This document shows positions 18,610 through 26,549 of a DNA stretch of 64,000 bases, one piece after another (within the stretch, counting starts at the first letter, position 1; every line of letters begins with the position of its first letter). The stretch is taken from the NCBI GenBank assembly GCA_019636755.1, contig JAHBWZ010000002.1:248001-312000 (forward strand), written 5' to 3'. Position numbers and translations under genes: made by a program. The notes under the pieces were generated by a model. It saw nothing but the letters and a program-made list of their open reading frames with translations. It did not search any database and was not told the DNA's origin. Source of the DNA: Phycisphaeraceae bacterium (GTDB taxonomy: Bacteria; Planctomycetota; Phycisphaerae; Phycisphaerales; SM1A02).

Positions 18610-19259
18610 TCCCGCGGGCCGATGCAGCGCGCGCGGGGCGCCCGAGGGCGCGACCGCACGACGACCTCGGGGTGCCTGGCCCACCCCCGCCCGGGACATC
18701 GCCCGCTCGATCCGTCGCCCCCCCCGGTGGGGGAGGGCGCAGGGCGCGGGCATGGGTACGAGCACACGCCACGGGTTCCGCGTGCGCTTCGCCGGAGTTC
18801 CCCGTCTCTCTCCAGGGCCGCGGTCCTCCGAGCGACCGCGGACCCGAGGCATCGCCACACCGGGTCGTGGGAGGGGGACCCCGCCGCGGGACCGCCGCTG
18901 GTCCCGCGCCGATCGACGCACAGGACCACACGGGCTCGTCCTCCGGGACCGAGCCCTGCCGGCACGGTGGACTGGATGGGGATCGGGAGGTGCCCGCACG
19001 GGCGCCTCCCTCATTCCCTGGACGCAACGCGCGCGCGCGCCGGCGCGCGAACGGTCGGCGGTGCCGCGACCGCCGGGCGTCATCGTGGACGTTGACGGGC
19101 AGGGGTGTCGGCGGACGGGATCCGCCGCTTCCGGGTAGCCTGAAGGGACGTGGTCCGCGGAACCCGGGAAGGGGCCACGGCGCGCCGACGCGCGCACCCG
19201 CCCGTCATTCCGCGGCCTGCGCGGCTGATGTGCCCGGCCCACCGGGCAGGGAGGCGTCC
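18610..19259. other. 650-bp interval without a recognised gene
   Basis: Frames stay open here on both strands only because the DNA is extremely GC-rich; the translations are Arg/Pro/Gly-rich with no family resemblance. The interval holds a homopolymer C tract near 18718, an alternating CG run near 19029-19049 and a strong hairpin at 18985-19010. I see no RNA gene. Confidence 0.5.
18985..19010. terminator. 12-bp near-perfect hairpin downstream of the kinase gene
   Basis: GGGAGGTGCCCG pairs with CGGGCGCCTCCC, with a single G-T wobble and a minimal loop. It lies 375 nt after the kinase stop and is followed by TCATTCC rather than a T-tract. Confidence 0.4.
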
Positions 19260-20375
19260 ATGCTCGGCGCGCTGACGATTCCGCGGCTGCTCCAGAAGAT
19301 GCGGGAAGTGGAGGCGTCCGACCTTCACCTCAAGTCGGGATCCCCGCCGGTCCTGCGCGTCGCCGGTGAACTGCGGCGCGTGGACTGCCCTGCGCTCGAG
19401 GCAGAGGACGTCCGGCAGCTCCTGGCGCCGATCATCCCGGACCATCTCCGGCCGGCCCTGGAGTCGCGCGGCGGCATCGACTTCTCCCACCACGAAACGC
19501 AGGAGCACCGCTTCCGGTGCAGCGTCTTCCACGCCGGGCACGCGCTGCACGCCGCCATCCGGCGCGTCAATCCGAAGATCCCGTCGTTCGAGGAACTTCA
19601 CCTGCCGCCCATCTACGAGCGCCTGATGGAGACGACGCACGAGGGACTTGTCGTCGTCTGCGGCGTGACCGGATCCGGCAAGTCATCGACGCTGGCGGCG
19701 ATGATCGATCACATCAACCGGACGCAGGCGTGCAACATCATCACGGTGGAGGATCCGGTGGAGTACCTCTTCCGTCCCGCGAGTTCCTACGTGTCGCAGC
19801 GCGAGATCGGCATCGACATCCCCGACTTCGCCAGCGCGCTCCGCGCGGCCGTCCGGCAGGACCCGGATGTCATCATGATCGGCGAGATGCGCGACCGGGA
19901 GACGATGCTCGCGGGCATCCAGGCCGCGGAGACCGGGCACCTGGTCTTCGCGACGCTGCATACCGCGGACACGATGCAGTCCTTCGCCCGCATCCTGGAG
20001 TTCTTCGACACCAAGGATCACGGGTTCATCCGGTCCAGTCTCGCCGCCGGGCTCCAGGGGGTGCTCGCGCAGCGCCTGCTCCCGTCGGTCAAGCCCGGTG
20101 CGCAGCGCGTGCCCGCCACCGAGGTGCTGCTCAACAACTCGACGGTCAGCGAGAAGATCCGTGAAGGCGAGGATGATGACCTGCCTGCCGTCATGGCCGG
20201 GTCGCTCCACGAGGGCATGCATGACTTCACGACCAGTCTGGCACAACTGGTGGAGAAAGACTGGGTGGACCTCAAGGTCGCCGAGCGCTTCGCACCGAAT
20301 GCAGAGGCACTGCGCTCCCGCGTGCGCGGCATCTCCGTCAAGGCAGACACGCTGATCTCTCGAGTCAAGCACTGA
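19260..20375 (+). CDS. pilT: PilT-family twitching ATPase
   Basis: This 371-residue ATPase of the secretion superfamily retracts type IV pili. The N-terminus LLQKMREVEASDLHLKSGSPP is the PilT signature. Walker A GVTGSGKS is at residues 135-142, and the Asp box, Walker B and His box read AVRQDPDVIMIGEMRD and ATLHTADT. The start ATG 19260 has AGGGAGG at 19248-19254. The frame is open 231 codons further upstream, but that part is Arg/Pro-rich and not homologous. The C-terminal portion is diverged from the usual AIRNLIREGK region. No other pil gene is adjacent. Confidence 0.93.
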   Translation: MLGALTIPRLLQKMREVEASDLHLKSGSPPVLRVAGELRRVDCPALEAEDVRQLLAPIIPDHLRPALESRGGIDFSHHETQEHRFRCSVFHAGHALHAAIRRVNPKIPSFEELHLPPIYERLMETTHEGLVVVCGVTGSGKSSTLAAMIDHINRTQACNIITVEDPVEYLFRPASSYVSQREIGIDIPDFASALRAAVRQDPDVIMIGEMRDRETMLAGIQAAETGHLVFATLHTADTMQSFARILEFFDTKDHGFIRSSLAAGLQGVLAQRLLPSVKPGAQRVPATEVLLNNSTVSEKIREGEDDDLPAVMAGSLHEGMHDFTTSLAQLVEKDWVDLKVAERFAPNAEALRSRVRGISVKADTLISRVKH

Positions 20376-20444
20376 CGCACACGGCGCCGGGGACATGGCC
20401 GCGCGCCGGCCCATCCCGACAACCCTCCTGCGCGCAAGGGGGTT

Positions 20445-20469
20445 GCAGGGGGGGCCTCAGCCCCCCTGC
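20445..20469 (+). terminator. G-rich hairpin after pilT
   Basis: GCAGGGGGG pairs perfectly with CCCCCCTGC around a 7-nt loop, 69 nt after the pilT stop. It merges with repeat copy 2. Confidence 0.5.
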
Positions 20470-20525
20470 GCTCGCGCACCCGTACCGGAAGCCGAGTGAT
20501 CAAGGAGACCCGAGGTCAGCCGGGA
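20461..20525. repeat. degenerate interspersed repeat, copy 2
   Basis: It aligns with 7158-7221, sharing CCCCCCTGCGC, the GGAAG core, GTGATC and a GAGAC-to-CCG tail. Both copies follow a plus-strand gene in the same orientation. Confidence 0.5.
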
Positions 20526-20552
20526 TCATGGACAGACACAGCGGCGGACCAC

Positions 20553-20587
20553 AAAAAAGGCCCGGCGAGCATCGCTGCTCGCCGGGC
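20553..20587 (-). terminator. strong intrinsic terminator, minus strand
   Basis: On the minus strand GCCCGGCGAGCA and TGCTCGCCGGGC form a perfect 12-bp stem around a 4-nt loop, followed two bases later by six T residues. This is the only textbook Rho-independent terminator in the window. It points away from the minus-strand unit at 20588-20872 toward pilT. Confidence 0.85.
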
Positions 20588-20638
20588 GGATGTCGTCCAG
20601 GACTGCACCCCCGTGTCAATCCCGTCGGTGCACGGGTG

Positions 20639-20680
20639 TTACGCGTGCAGTCCCTTCACACAGTCACGAAAATAGGTCAC
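20639..20680 (-). CDS. 13-residue micro-ORF behind a near-maximal Shine-Dalgarno sequence
   Basis: A GTG start at 20680 opens a 14-codon frame ending in TAA and encoding MTYFRDCVKGLHA. Seven bases before the GTG lies GGAGG, within AAGGAGGTGATCCAG, which is the exact complement of the last 15 bases of typical bacterial 16S rRNA. Few genes have such extended pairing. The last coding codons (GGA CTG CAC) sit in a stem with sequence downstream of the stop. I do not recognise the peptide. It may be a real micropeptide, a leader peptide or a ribosome-binding RNA element. Confidence 0.45.
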   Translation of the reverse strand: MTYFRDCVKGLHA

Positions 20681-20878
20681 TGGATCACCTCCTTCTCAAG
20701 AAGAGCCTTCCGGCGGTCGCACGGGTGACGCCGTGCCGCCGGCTGTCTTCCCCTCGGGCGTCCCCAAGGGCTCATCGCCCGCGTCCCTGAGGAACGGGAC
20801 GCGCTCGACCGTCGCCTCAGCCCGTCGGATGGCCCGGGTTCTCCGGGGTTCCGCCGGACTGCGTGCGGCGATACGGTG

Positions 20879-20906
20879 ATCATCGCCCGGATCGGGCTGA
20901 AGTCAA
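20879..20906 (-). promoter_or_regulatory. promoter for the small RNA/micro-ORF unit
   Basis: On the minus strand TTGACT (20901-20906) and GATGAT (20879-20884) are separated by 16 bp. TTGACT matches the -35 consensus at five of six positions and GATGAT the -10 at four of six. The predicted start is near 20872. Confidence 0.4.
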
Positions 20907-21019
20907 CACGATCCGTGCGCGAATTCCTCGTGGCGCCGCCCACGTCGCAGGTCCTCACGGCGTCCCCGGACGCCCGACCGCACGAGCGTCCGCCGGGCGG
21001 CCGGCGGTACGCGCCGGTG

Positions 21020-22519
21020 TCAGCCCGAGGCAGCGAGGTCGCGTCCGTTCCCGGTGTGTCCGCGCGGGCGCAGCGGACCCGGGGCGACGTCCGCCAGCCC
21101 GGGCCACGGCGGTGAATCCGGCACGGCGCTCGCCGGATCGACCGGGACCGCGGGAAGGTGCGCATGCACTGCGTTCAGCGCCGCACGCAGGGACGCATCG
21201 AGTGCCTCGCACGCCATCGCCGACGTCAATGCCCTGGCCAGGTCTCCTCCCGCCTCCGCCATCGCCGCGCAGAGTTCGCGCATCCGCGTGACATGCGCGT
21301 CGTACTCGTGCGGGTAGTACAGGATGTCCTCCTCGAAGGCGCGTACCCAGCGGCGCCGTTCACGGACGGCGACTGCACGGACATCCTGCCTCCGGGTGAC
21401 CGCGTCGGTCAGTGCCCGCAGCGCGTGCGTGCAGGGTGGTTCATCGTCCCGGTCCCGAGGGGTCTGCGCGTCGGCGCTCTCCGCGTCGCCCAGCAGCGCG
21501 GTGATCCGTCGCTCCGCCGCGTCCTCCAGGAATCCCGCGACCCAGAGCGACTGATGCCTGTGCATGTTCCAGAGGCGGCGAACGTGCTCGGCCTCGGCGT
21601 CCGGAAGGAGGTCGCAGATTTCCAGCAGGACGGACTCCTCTCGATCCACGGCCTCCCGGAGTGGATGGACGCACCCGCGATGGCGTTCGCGTCGCTCACG
21701 GAGAAGCCGCACGTTCGCCTCCGCGTCGCGCGCCTCCCTGGCCGCGGTCAATGCCGCCGAGAACTCCAGGCCGCGTTGCGCCTGGAGGCGGGTCCGGGAC
21801 AGGGCAGCCGCGATCACCGGATCCGTCTCCGATCGCAGGGCCTGGAGGCGATCGAGGATGGCCGGTCGGATGCGACGCAGTGCGTTGCGTGCATCCGGAC
21901 TCTCCTGGCTCGCCACCGTCAGGATCGCGCCGATCGCCGGCACCGCGCGCGCGCAGACCAGCCCCATGCGACTCCCACGCTGGACCCGCTCCGCCTCCCG
22001 GAGGGCGATCTCGAGGTCTCCGATCTGCTCCTGCGTCAGGAACACGGAAAACTCCGCGAACAGGACCTCGCGCATGATGCCGAGCGGCAGATCGTCGCCC
22101 CGGTCCCGGATGGATGCCTCCTGCCGCGCCGCCTGGATCATCCATCCATCGCCCCAGCGCCCGCTCCCGACCGCTTCCAGCATGCGGGCACCCCAGCGAT
22201 CCTCCCATGCGCGCGCCTCCCGACGGAGTCGCGCATCCAGGTCCTGGAACCGCGCGCGCAGGCGATCCTCGAACGTGGTCCGCAGCAGTTCCGCCTGCGC
22301 ATCGCTCAGGGGAACGAGCAGTTCGACGATCGCGCAGATCGTCCGTGCATCAGGCGGCGGATTCCAGCCCACCGCGATACCGGCGGACTGCGCACCCGCG
22401 GGCCGCATCGGAAGCAGGAGTGCCGCGAGAAGAGCGATGCTCAGAACCGCCGCGTGCGATCGAAGCGGAGGCATCCGGCGCGAGGCACGCGCCGAGCCGC
22501 GAGCGTCGCCAGGTCTCAT
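21020..22519 (-). CDS. secreted, helix-rich protein of unknown function
   Basis: The product is about 499 residues with a signal peptide (SIALLAALLLPMRPAGAQ). The mature part is almost entirely helical and charged, with many Arg/Glu and Ala/Glu stretches (residues about 60-470) that suggest long helical bundles or coiled coils. The segment YYPHEYDAHVTRMRELC is distinctive, but I know no family. The start is placed at 22519 because it forms an ATGA overlap with the stop of the upstream small secreted protein gene, so the two are translationally coupled. Its 3' end faces the small RNA unit. Confidence 0.65.
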   Translation of the reverse strand: MRPGDARGSARASRRMPPLRSHAAVLSIALLAALLLPMRPAGAQSAGIAVGWNPPPDARTICAIVELLVPLSDAQAELLRTTFEDRLRARFQDLDARLRREARAWEDRWGARMLEAVGSGRWGDGWMIQAARQEASIRDRGDDLPLGIMREVLFAEFSVFLTQEQIGDLEIALREAERVQRGSRMGLVCARAVPAIGAILTVASQESPDARNALRRIRPAILDRLQALRSETDPVIAAALSRTRLQAQRGLEFSAALTAAREARDAEANVRLLRERRERHRGCVHPLREAVDREESVLLEICDLLPDAEAEHVRRLWNMHRHQSLWVAGFLEDAAERRITALLGDAESADAQTPRDRDDEPPCTHALRALTDAVTRRQDVRAVAVRERRRWVRAFEEDILYYPHEYDAHVTRMRELCAAMAEAGGDLARALTSAMACEALDASLRAALNAVHAHLPAVPVDPASAVPDSPPWPGLADVAPGPLRPRGHTGNGRDLAASG

Positions 22520-22977
22520 AGCGGTCCGCCTGGACAGGTCTGCCAGTTCGCCGGCGGCGGCGACGCACACCCGCTGCCACAGTACCTGAAGGTGAACTGG
22601 TTGGGATCACGGACGCAGGGATTCGGATCGGTCGGTCCACCGCAGGTGAGGAACTCGAAGCGGCACCGGATGTCCACCGCATCGCAGGGCGTATTCACAT
22701 CCCACGCAGGTCCATCGGCCCATGCCGACTGAATGTACTTCGTCGTCGCGAACGGCTGCGGCGGCGCGAGGATCCCCACGCACTTGACGCCATTGCACCA
22801 CAGGGTGAGCCCGCCTTCGCAGCAGTCTTCCAGGAACTCCCACGTGACACACATGGTCTGCCCGGGCCCGCCACCAACGGCTGTCGCCGGCGATGTGAAA
22901 GCACCCGGCGCGGGACAGAGTCCGACGACCACCGCCAGCGCCGCCGTGGACATGCGCATGTCGCAAGGTCGCAGCAT
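22516..22977 (-). CDS. small Cys-rich secreted protein
   Basis: This is a 153-residue product. ATG 22977 is preceded by GGGAGG; the frame is open upstream, but that part lies antisense to the metallopeptidase gene and is not used. A signal peptide (MRMSTAALAVVVGLCPAPGA) leads to a mature chain of about 120 residues with 12 Cys, including DCCEGG, WCNGVKC and YCGSGC. These are probably disulfide-bonded in the periplasm or outside the cell. No known domain. It is the first gene of a two-gene unit with the downstream helix-rich protein and diverges from the metallopeptidase gene. Confidence 0.65.
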   Translation of the reverse strand: MLRPCDMRMSTAALAVVVGLCPAPGAFTSPATAVGGGPGQTMCVTWEFLEDCCEGGLTLWCNGVKCVGILAPPQPFATTKYIQSAWADGPAWDVNTPCDAVDIRCRFEFLTCGGPTDPNPCVRDPNQFTFRYCGSGCASPPPANWQTCPGGPL

Positions 22978-23224
22978 GGATGTACCTCCCGTAGCGTCTA
23001 CCCCGGCGCGGACATCAGCGGAGTCCGACCGGCCCCACAGGCCAACGCGCCTGCACCACCGAGCAACCCGCAATTTACCGCCACCCCTGCGGGGGTCAAC
23101 CCGGAATCCTGTTGCGTTGCCCATGGCTCGCAGCCAGACTGTGTCGGTCGGCAGCCGGGCCGCGCACGGCCCCCGGCCACCGACACACACCCACACCCAG
23201 AGCCGATCCTCGAGTACCCGACCC

Positions 23225-25501
23225 ATGGCCCACCGCGCCGCCCTCGCCGCACTGCTCGCGCTGACTGCGTCACCTGCGTTCGCAGACCCGCCATCACCGA
23301 TGTTTCCGGACGGTGCGGCGCCTGCGGCACAGGCGGCACCCCGCGCGGTGCACCGACCGGGCCATGACTGGAACCGCCCGGACCTTGCCGACGTGCTGAC
23401 CGGGCAGCCGATCGGCGCGGCGCTGACCCTGACCGGCCTTCCCGTCGCCGCCGATGGCCTGCCGCGCCGTGCCGGGGAGACTGGCGCGGACGCCACGCTG
23501 GTCCGTTTCGAGATCCTGGCCGAGGACGCGGTCGTGCTCGTCGTCGGCGCCGACGGCGTCGCCCGTCCGATCACGCCGGAGGTCGCGCTCTTCCGCGGAC
23601 ACCTGGGCGCCGATCCGGAGCACCGCATCGTGTTCGCCGTGAGCGACGCCGGCGTGCACGGGCTCATCTTCGGTCCGGGCCGGGAGACGGTCTCCATCTC
23701 GAGCGGGCCGTTCGCCGCAGCCGAAGGGAAGCGGGACATGGCCGGCGCCGTCGCGTCGCTCCTCGCCGACGTTCCCGGCACGATGCCGGCGTGCGGCGTC
23801 ACCGCGGACGACCCGCGGCTCCAGCCGAACGGACCGACCCGACCCGCGCAGGCCGGCGAGGACGGCGAGGGCGGAGATCACGGCGGCGGTGCCGCACTCG
23901 GCGCGCCGTGCCGGCGCGTGCGCGTCGCCGTGGACACCGACTGGCAGTTCACCGGCAATCTCTTCGGCGGCAACACCGCCGCCTCGGCCGGCTATGCGCT
24001 CTCGCTCATGGGCGCGGTCAGCGAGATCTACCAGTCGCACATCAACGTGCGGCTCCAGGTGCCGTTCCTCCGTGTCTGGGCGGCGGACGTGGATCCCTAC
24101 AGCGCCGCGGACATGTTCCAGATGCTCGACCAGTTCCGCGACCACTGGAACGCGAACATGGATGCGGTGCCGCGCGACCTCGCGCACCTGCTGAGCGGAG
24201 ACGGTCTCGGCGGGGGCGTGGCGTACCTGAACGTGATCTGCACGCCGTGGTGGCATTACGGCGTCTCCGCCAACCTGGGCGGTTCATTCCCCTATCCCGT
24301 CATCCACAACGACCACGGCAACTGGGATCCGTTCGTCACCGCGCACGAACTCGGCCACAACTTCGGCACACTGCATACCCACGACGGCTATGAGCCGCCG
24401 ATCGACGGCTGCGGCAACGGCGACTGCTCGGTCACGCCGAACGGGACGATCATGTCGTACTGCCACGGCTGCCCGGGCGGCATGAGCAACATCCGCCTGG
24501 AGTTCCATCCGCGCGTCGTCGACCGGATGCTGGAATACATCGCGAACGACGTCACCTGTTCCCTCGCACTCGCCGGCACCGGCGCCCTGCCGGACAGCGC
24601 GCTCACGTGGGCGACGATCCCGGTGCGCATCGACGTGCTCCAGAACGACCAGGCCGTCAGTTGCGGCACGCCGATCCTGGCGTGGTACGAGCCGACGACC
24701 GCGCAGGGCGGCGCGGTCCTGGTCGTTCCGCCCGACGCCTCGTTCCCGCGCGCCCGGCTGGAGTACACGCCGCCCGCCGGCGGCTCGGGAACGGACACGT
24801 TCCTGTACGGCATCGTCGGCGGGGCGGTGGCGCAGGTGAGCATCGAACTCATGCCGCTGCGCGCCCCGGACGGGCCGGCGGCCACGCTGGTCGGCCTGCC
24901 CGTGCGCTACTACGCGCTCAGCCAGCCGTCGATGCTCCCGGACTTCGATGCGCTGACGCCGTACCTCGAGGGGCTTGTCACCTGGATCAACTACCCGTCC
25001 ACCGGCGGCAACTTCGCCGGCAGCGGGCGCGCGGATGAGGTCGGTGCGGTGTTCGAGGGATACATCCAGGTGCCGGCGCCGGGCCTCTGGACGTTCTTCC
25101 TGGAATCGGATGACGGCTCGCGGCTCCGGATCGGTGACACGACCGTCGTGGACAACGACGGACTGCACGGCATGGTAGAGCGCTCGGGCCAGATCGGTCT
25201 GCAGGCCGGGCGGCATTCGATCCGCGTGGAGTTCTTCGAGAACTTCGGCGGCGCCGGCCTGATCGCGCGGTGGCAGGGACCGGGCGTGAGCCGGCAGGTG
25301 ATTCCTGCCGGAACGTGGCTTCGCGCCGCACCGTGCCCAGCGGACCTGGATGGCGGCGGAGCCGTGGAGTTCTCCGACCTCCTGATCCTGCTGGGCGCCT
25401 GGGGTCCATGCGGCGCGCCCTGTCCTGCGGACCTGGACGGATCGGGCACCGTGGACTTCAGCGACCTGCTGATGCTGCTCAGCGACTGGGGGCCGTGCTG
25501 A
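23225..25501 (+). CDS. secreted zinc metallopeptidase (M12-like) with PA14 and dockerin-like repeats
   Basis: This is a 758-residue exported protein. The signal peptide is MAHRAALAALLALTASPAFA; an in-frame ATG 34 codons upstream would bury it. The peptidase domain (about residues 235-440) carries the metzincin zinc site HELGHNFGTLH at 374-384 and a Met-turn in TIMSYC. An Ig-like or cadherin-like domain follows, then a PA14-type domain (about 560-690; GLWTFFLESDDGSRLRIGD and LIARWQGPG). Two EF-hand dockerin-like repeats end the protein (CPADLDGGGAVEFSDLL and CPADLDGSGTVDFSDLL). It probably degrades extracellular proteins while attached to glycan or cell surface (inference). Confidence 0.88.
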   Translation: MAHRAALAALLALTASPAFADPPSPMFPDGAAPAAQAAPRAVHRPGHDWNRPDLADVLTGQPIGAALTLTGLPVAADGLPRRAGETGADATLVRFEILAEDAVVLVVGADGVARPITPEVALFRGHLGADPEHRIVFAVSDAGVHGLIFGPGRETVSISSGPFAAAEGKRDMAGAVASLLADVPGTMPACGVTADDPRLQPNGPTRPAQAGEDGEGGDHGGGAALGAPCRRVRVAVDTDWQFTGNLFGGNTAASAGYALSLMGAVSEIYQSHINVRLQVPFLRVWAADVDPYSAADMFQMLDQFRDHWNANMDAVPRDLAHLLSGDGLGGGVAYLNVICTPWWHYGVSANLGGSFPYPVIHNDHGNWDPFVTAHELGHNFGTLHTHDGYEPPIDGCGNGDCSVTPNGTIMSYCHGCPGGMSNIRLEFHPRVVDRMLEYIANDVTCSLALAGTGALPDSALTWATIPVRIDVLQNDQAVSCGTPILAWYEPTTAQGGAVLVVPPDASFPRARLEYTPPAGGSGTDTFLYGIVGGAVAQVSIELMPLRAPDGPAATLVGLPVRYYALSQPSMLPDFDALTPYLEGLVTWINYPSTGGNFAGSGRADEVGAVFEGYIQVPAPGLWTFFLESDDGSRLRIGDTTVVDNDGLHGMVERSGQIGLQAGRHSIRVEFFENFGGAGLIARWQGPGVSRQVIPAGTWLRAAPCPADLDGGGAVEFSDLLILLGAWGPCGAPCPADLDGSGTVDFSDLLMLLSDWGPC

Positions 25502-25546
25502 GCGTGCAGCGCGCGGGCCGATCCGGCGGCGCGCCCGGCGGGCGGT

Positions 25547-25945
25547 TCACGCATCGTTGAGCGCGGTCGCGATCGCGCGGCCGAGCGGGAGCCCGAGCGC
25601 GGCGGCGGCCACGCCGATCGCGGCACCGCCGAGCAGGTGCACCAGCGCGGCGCGTCGATCACCGCGCTCGACCATCTCCAGTGCCTCGTTCGTCCACGTC
25701 GAGAACGTGGTGTACGCGCCAAGGAACCCGGTGGAGAGCACCCGCGCGACCGCCGGATCGACGGCCGACACCGCCGCGGCGCCGACGAGCCCGCCGAGCA
25801 GCAGGGACCCCGTCACGTTGACGATGAAGGTGCCGGGACCGGATCGGCCACGCGTGACACCGCGGCAGCAGAGATCGACGGCGTAGCGCAGCACTGCGCC
25901 GAGGCCGCCGCAGAGCAGGATGCCGAGCGCGGTCCCGACGCTCAT
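25547..25945 (-). CDS. fluC: FluC/CrcB fluoride channel subunit, second of a pair
   Basis: This 132-residue protein has four transmembrane helices. Family motifs are GGLGAVLRY, GTFIVNVTGSLLLG (with the conserved Asn) and TGFLGAYTTFSTWTNE, whose Phe/Thr residues line the fluoride pore. Its ATG at 25945 overlaps the stop of the other FluC gene as ATGA, so equal synthesis of both chains is likely. Paired genes usually form a heterodimeric channel that exports fluoride passively. A long in-frame upstream extension lies within the first FluC gene and is ignored. Confidence 0.93.
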   Translation of the reverse strand: MSVGTALGILLCGGLGAVLRYAVDLCCRGVTRGRSGPGTFIVNVTGSLLLGGLVGAAAVSAVDPAVARVLSTGFLGAYTTFSTWTNEALEMVERGDRRAALVHLLGGAAIGVAAAALGLPLGRAIATALNDA

Positions 25946-26397
25946 GCCCGATCGCTCCCGCTCCTGGCCCGTCGCGTCATGGCGCCGCGCCGGCGCCCGA
26001 GCCGTCGACCGGCGACGGCGCCCGCCAGCCCGCCCGCGATGCTGAGCAGCACCAGCAGGGCCGCGGTCATGCGCGATGTCTCTTCTGCAAGAAGCACGGC
26101 CTCCACCGCCAGGTTGGAGAAGGTGGTGAATGAGCCGAGAAAGCCGGTCGCGACCAGGAGCCTGACGCGGCGCGACGGCGTCGCCCGGCCCGCCCAGTGC
26201 ATGAGCAGGTAGCCCAGCAGAAAGGCCCCGGCGCCATTGACGACACTGGTGACGAGCAGCGCGCCGGTGTGGGTTGCCGGCGCGCCGGACGAGATCCACG
26301 CCCGAAGCATCGCGCCCGCCGCGCCACCGGTGAAGACGGCGCCGGGTGCCGCCACGGCGGCGAATGGCGACCCGGCGTGCTCACTCGACGCATCCAT
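25942..26397 (-). CDS. fluC: FluC/CrcB fluoride channel subunit, first of a pair
   Basis: This 151-residue four-helix membrane protein is a paralogue of the next gene. GGAAGAMLRAW corresponds to the first helix signature, VVNGAGAFLLG to the Asn-containing helix and TGFLGSFTTFSNLAVE to the pore helix. It has a hydrophilic N-terminal extension of about 20 residues and a basic C-terminal tail. The divergence from its partner suggests inverted-topology heterodimer subunits. I see no fluoride riboswitch in the 152-bp gap to the divergent tsaB gene. Confidence 0.9.
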   Translation of the reverse strand: MDASSEHAGSPFAAVAAPGAVFTGGAAGAMLRAWISSGAPATHTGALLVTSVVNGAGAFLLGYLLMHWAGRATPSRRVRLLVATGFLGSFTTFSNLAVEAVLLAEETSRMTAALLVLLSIAGGLAGAVAGRRLGRRRGAMTRRARSGSDRA

Positions 26398-26549
26398 CGC
26401 GGGAGGAACAGTACCAGACCACGCACGACCGCCACTGTCGGATACCGTTCGCCTTCAAACGCCCGCGCCGTCCGCGGACGGCGCCGTCCACCGCACCGCG
26501 CCCGCGGCATTCCTTCGACCGGCCTCTCCCGCTCCGCTCACGCTCCCCG

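Larger units (their letters stand above)
20553..20872 (-). ncRNA. candidate structured small RNA with embedded micro-ORF
   Basis: A promoter-like pair (20879-20906) and an intrinsic terminator (20553-20587) bound about 320 nt of minus-strand DNA that contains no protein gene of normal size. Inverted repeats suggest a folded RNA. A 9-bp perfect stem pairs 20600-20608 with 20645-20653, with an inner 6-bp stem (20610-20615 with 20631-20636). In the 5' half a CCGGCGG/CCGCCGG stem is nested around CACGG/CCGTG, and GCGTCCC/GGGACGC forms a 7-bp stem. It does not show the landmarks of tmRNA, RNase P RNA, SRP RNA or 16S rRNA. It could be a regulatory RNA, a small-peptide mRNA, or both. Confidence 0.5.

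Noticed and set aside
19029-19049. Alternating CG run as a functional Z-DNA site
   Set aside because: Such runs are expected by chance in DNA of this composition and nothing nearby supports a role.
18567-19259. 231-codon N-terminal extension of PilT
   Set aside because: Arg/Pro/Gly-rich; PilT homologues start at the SD-preceded ATG at 19260.
20676-20700. 16S rRNA 3' end fragment on the plus strand
   Set aside because: Only the last 15 bases match; the sequence before it has none of the conserved 16S 3' region, so it is not an rRNA gene piece.
22733-23224. N-terminal extension of the metallopeptidase
   Set aside because: It would bury the signal peptide and is antisense to the small Cys-rich protein gene.
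26346-26549. 68-codon extension of TsaB
   Set aside because: Not homologous to TsaB and occupies the divergent promoter region.
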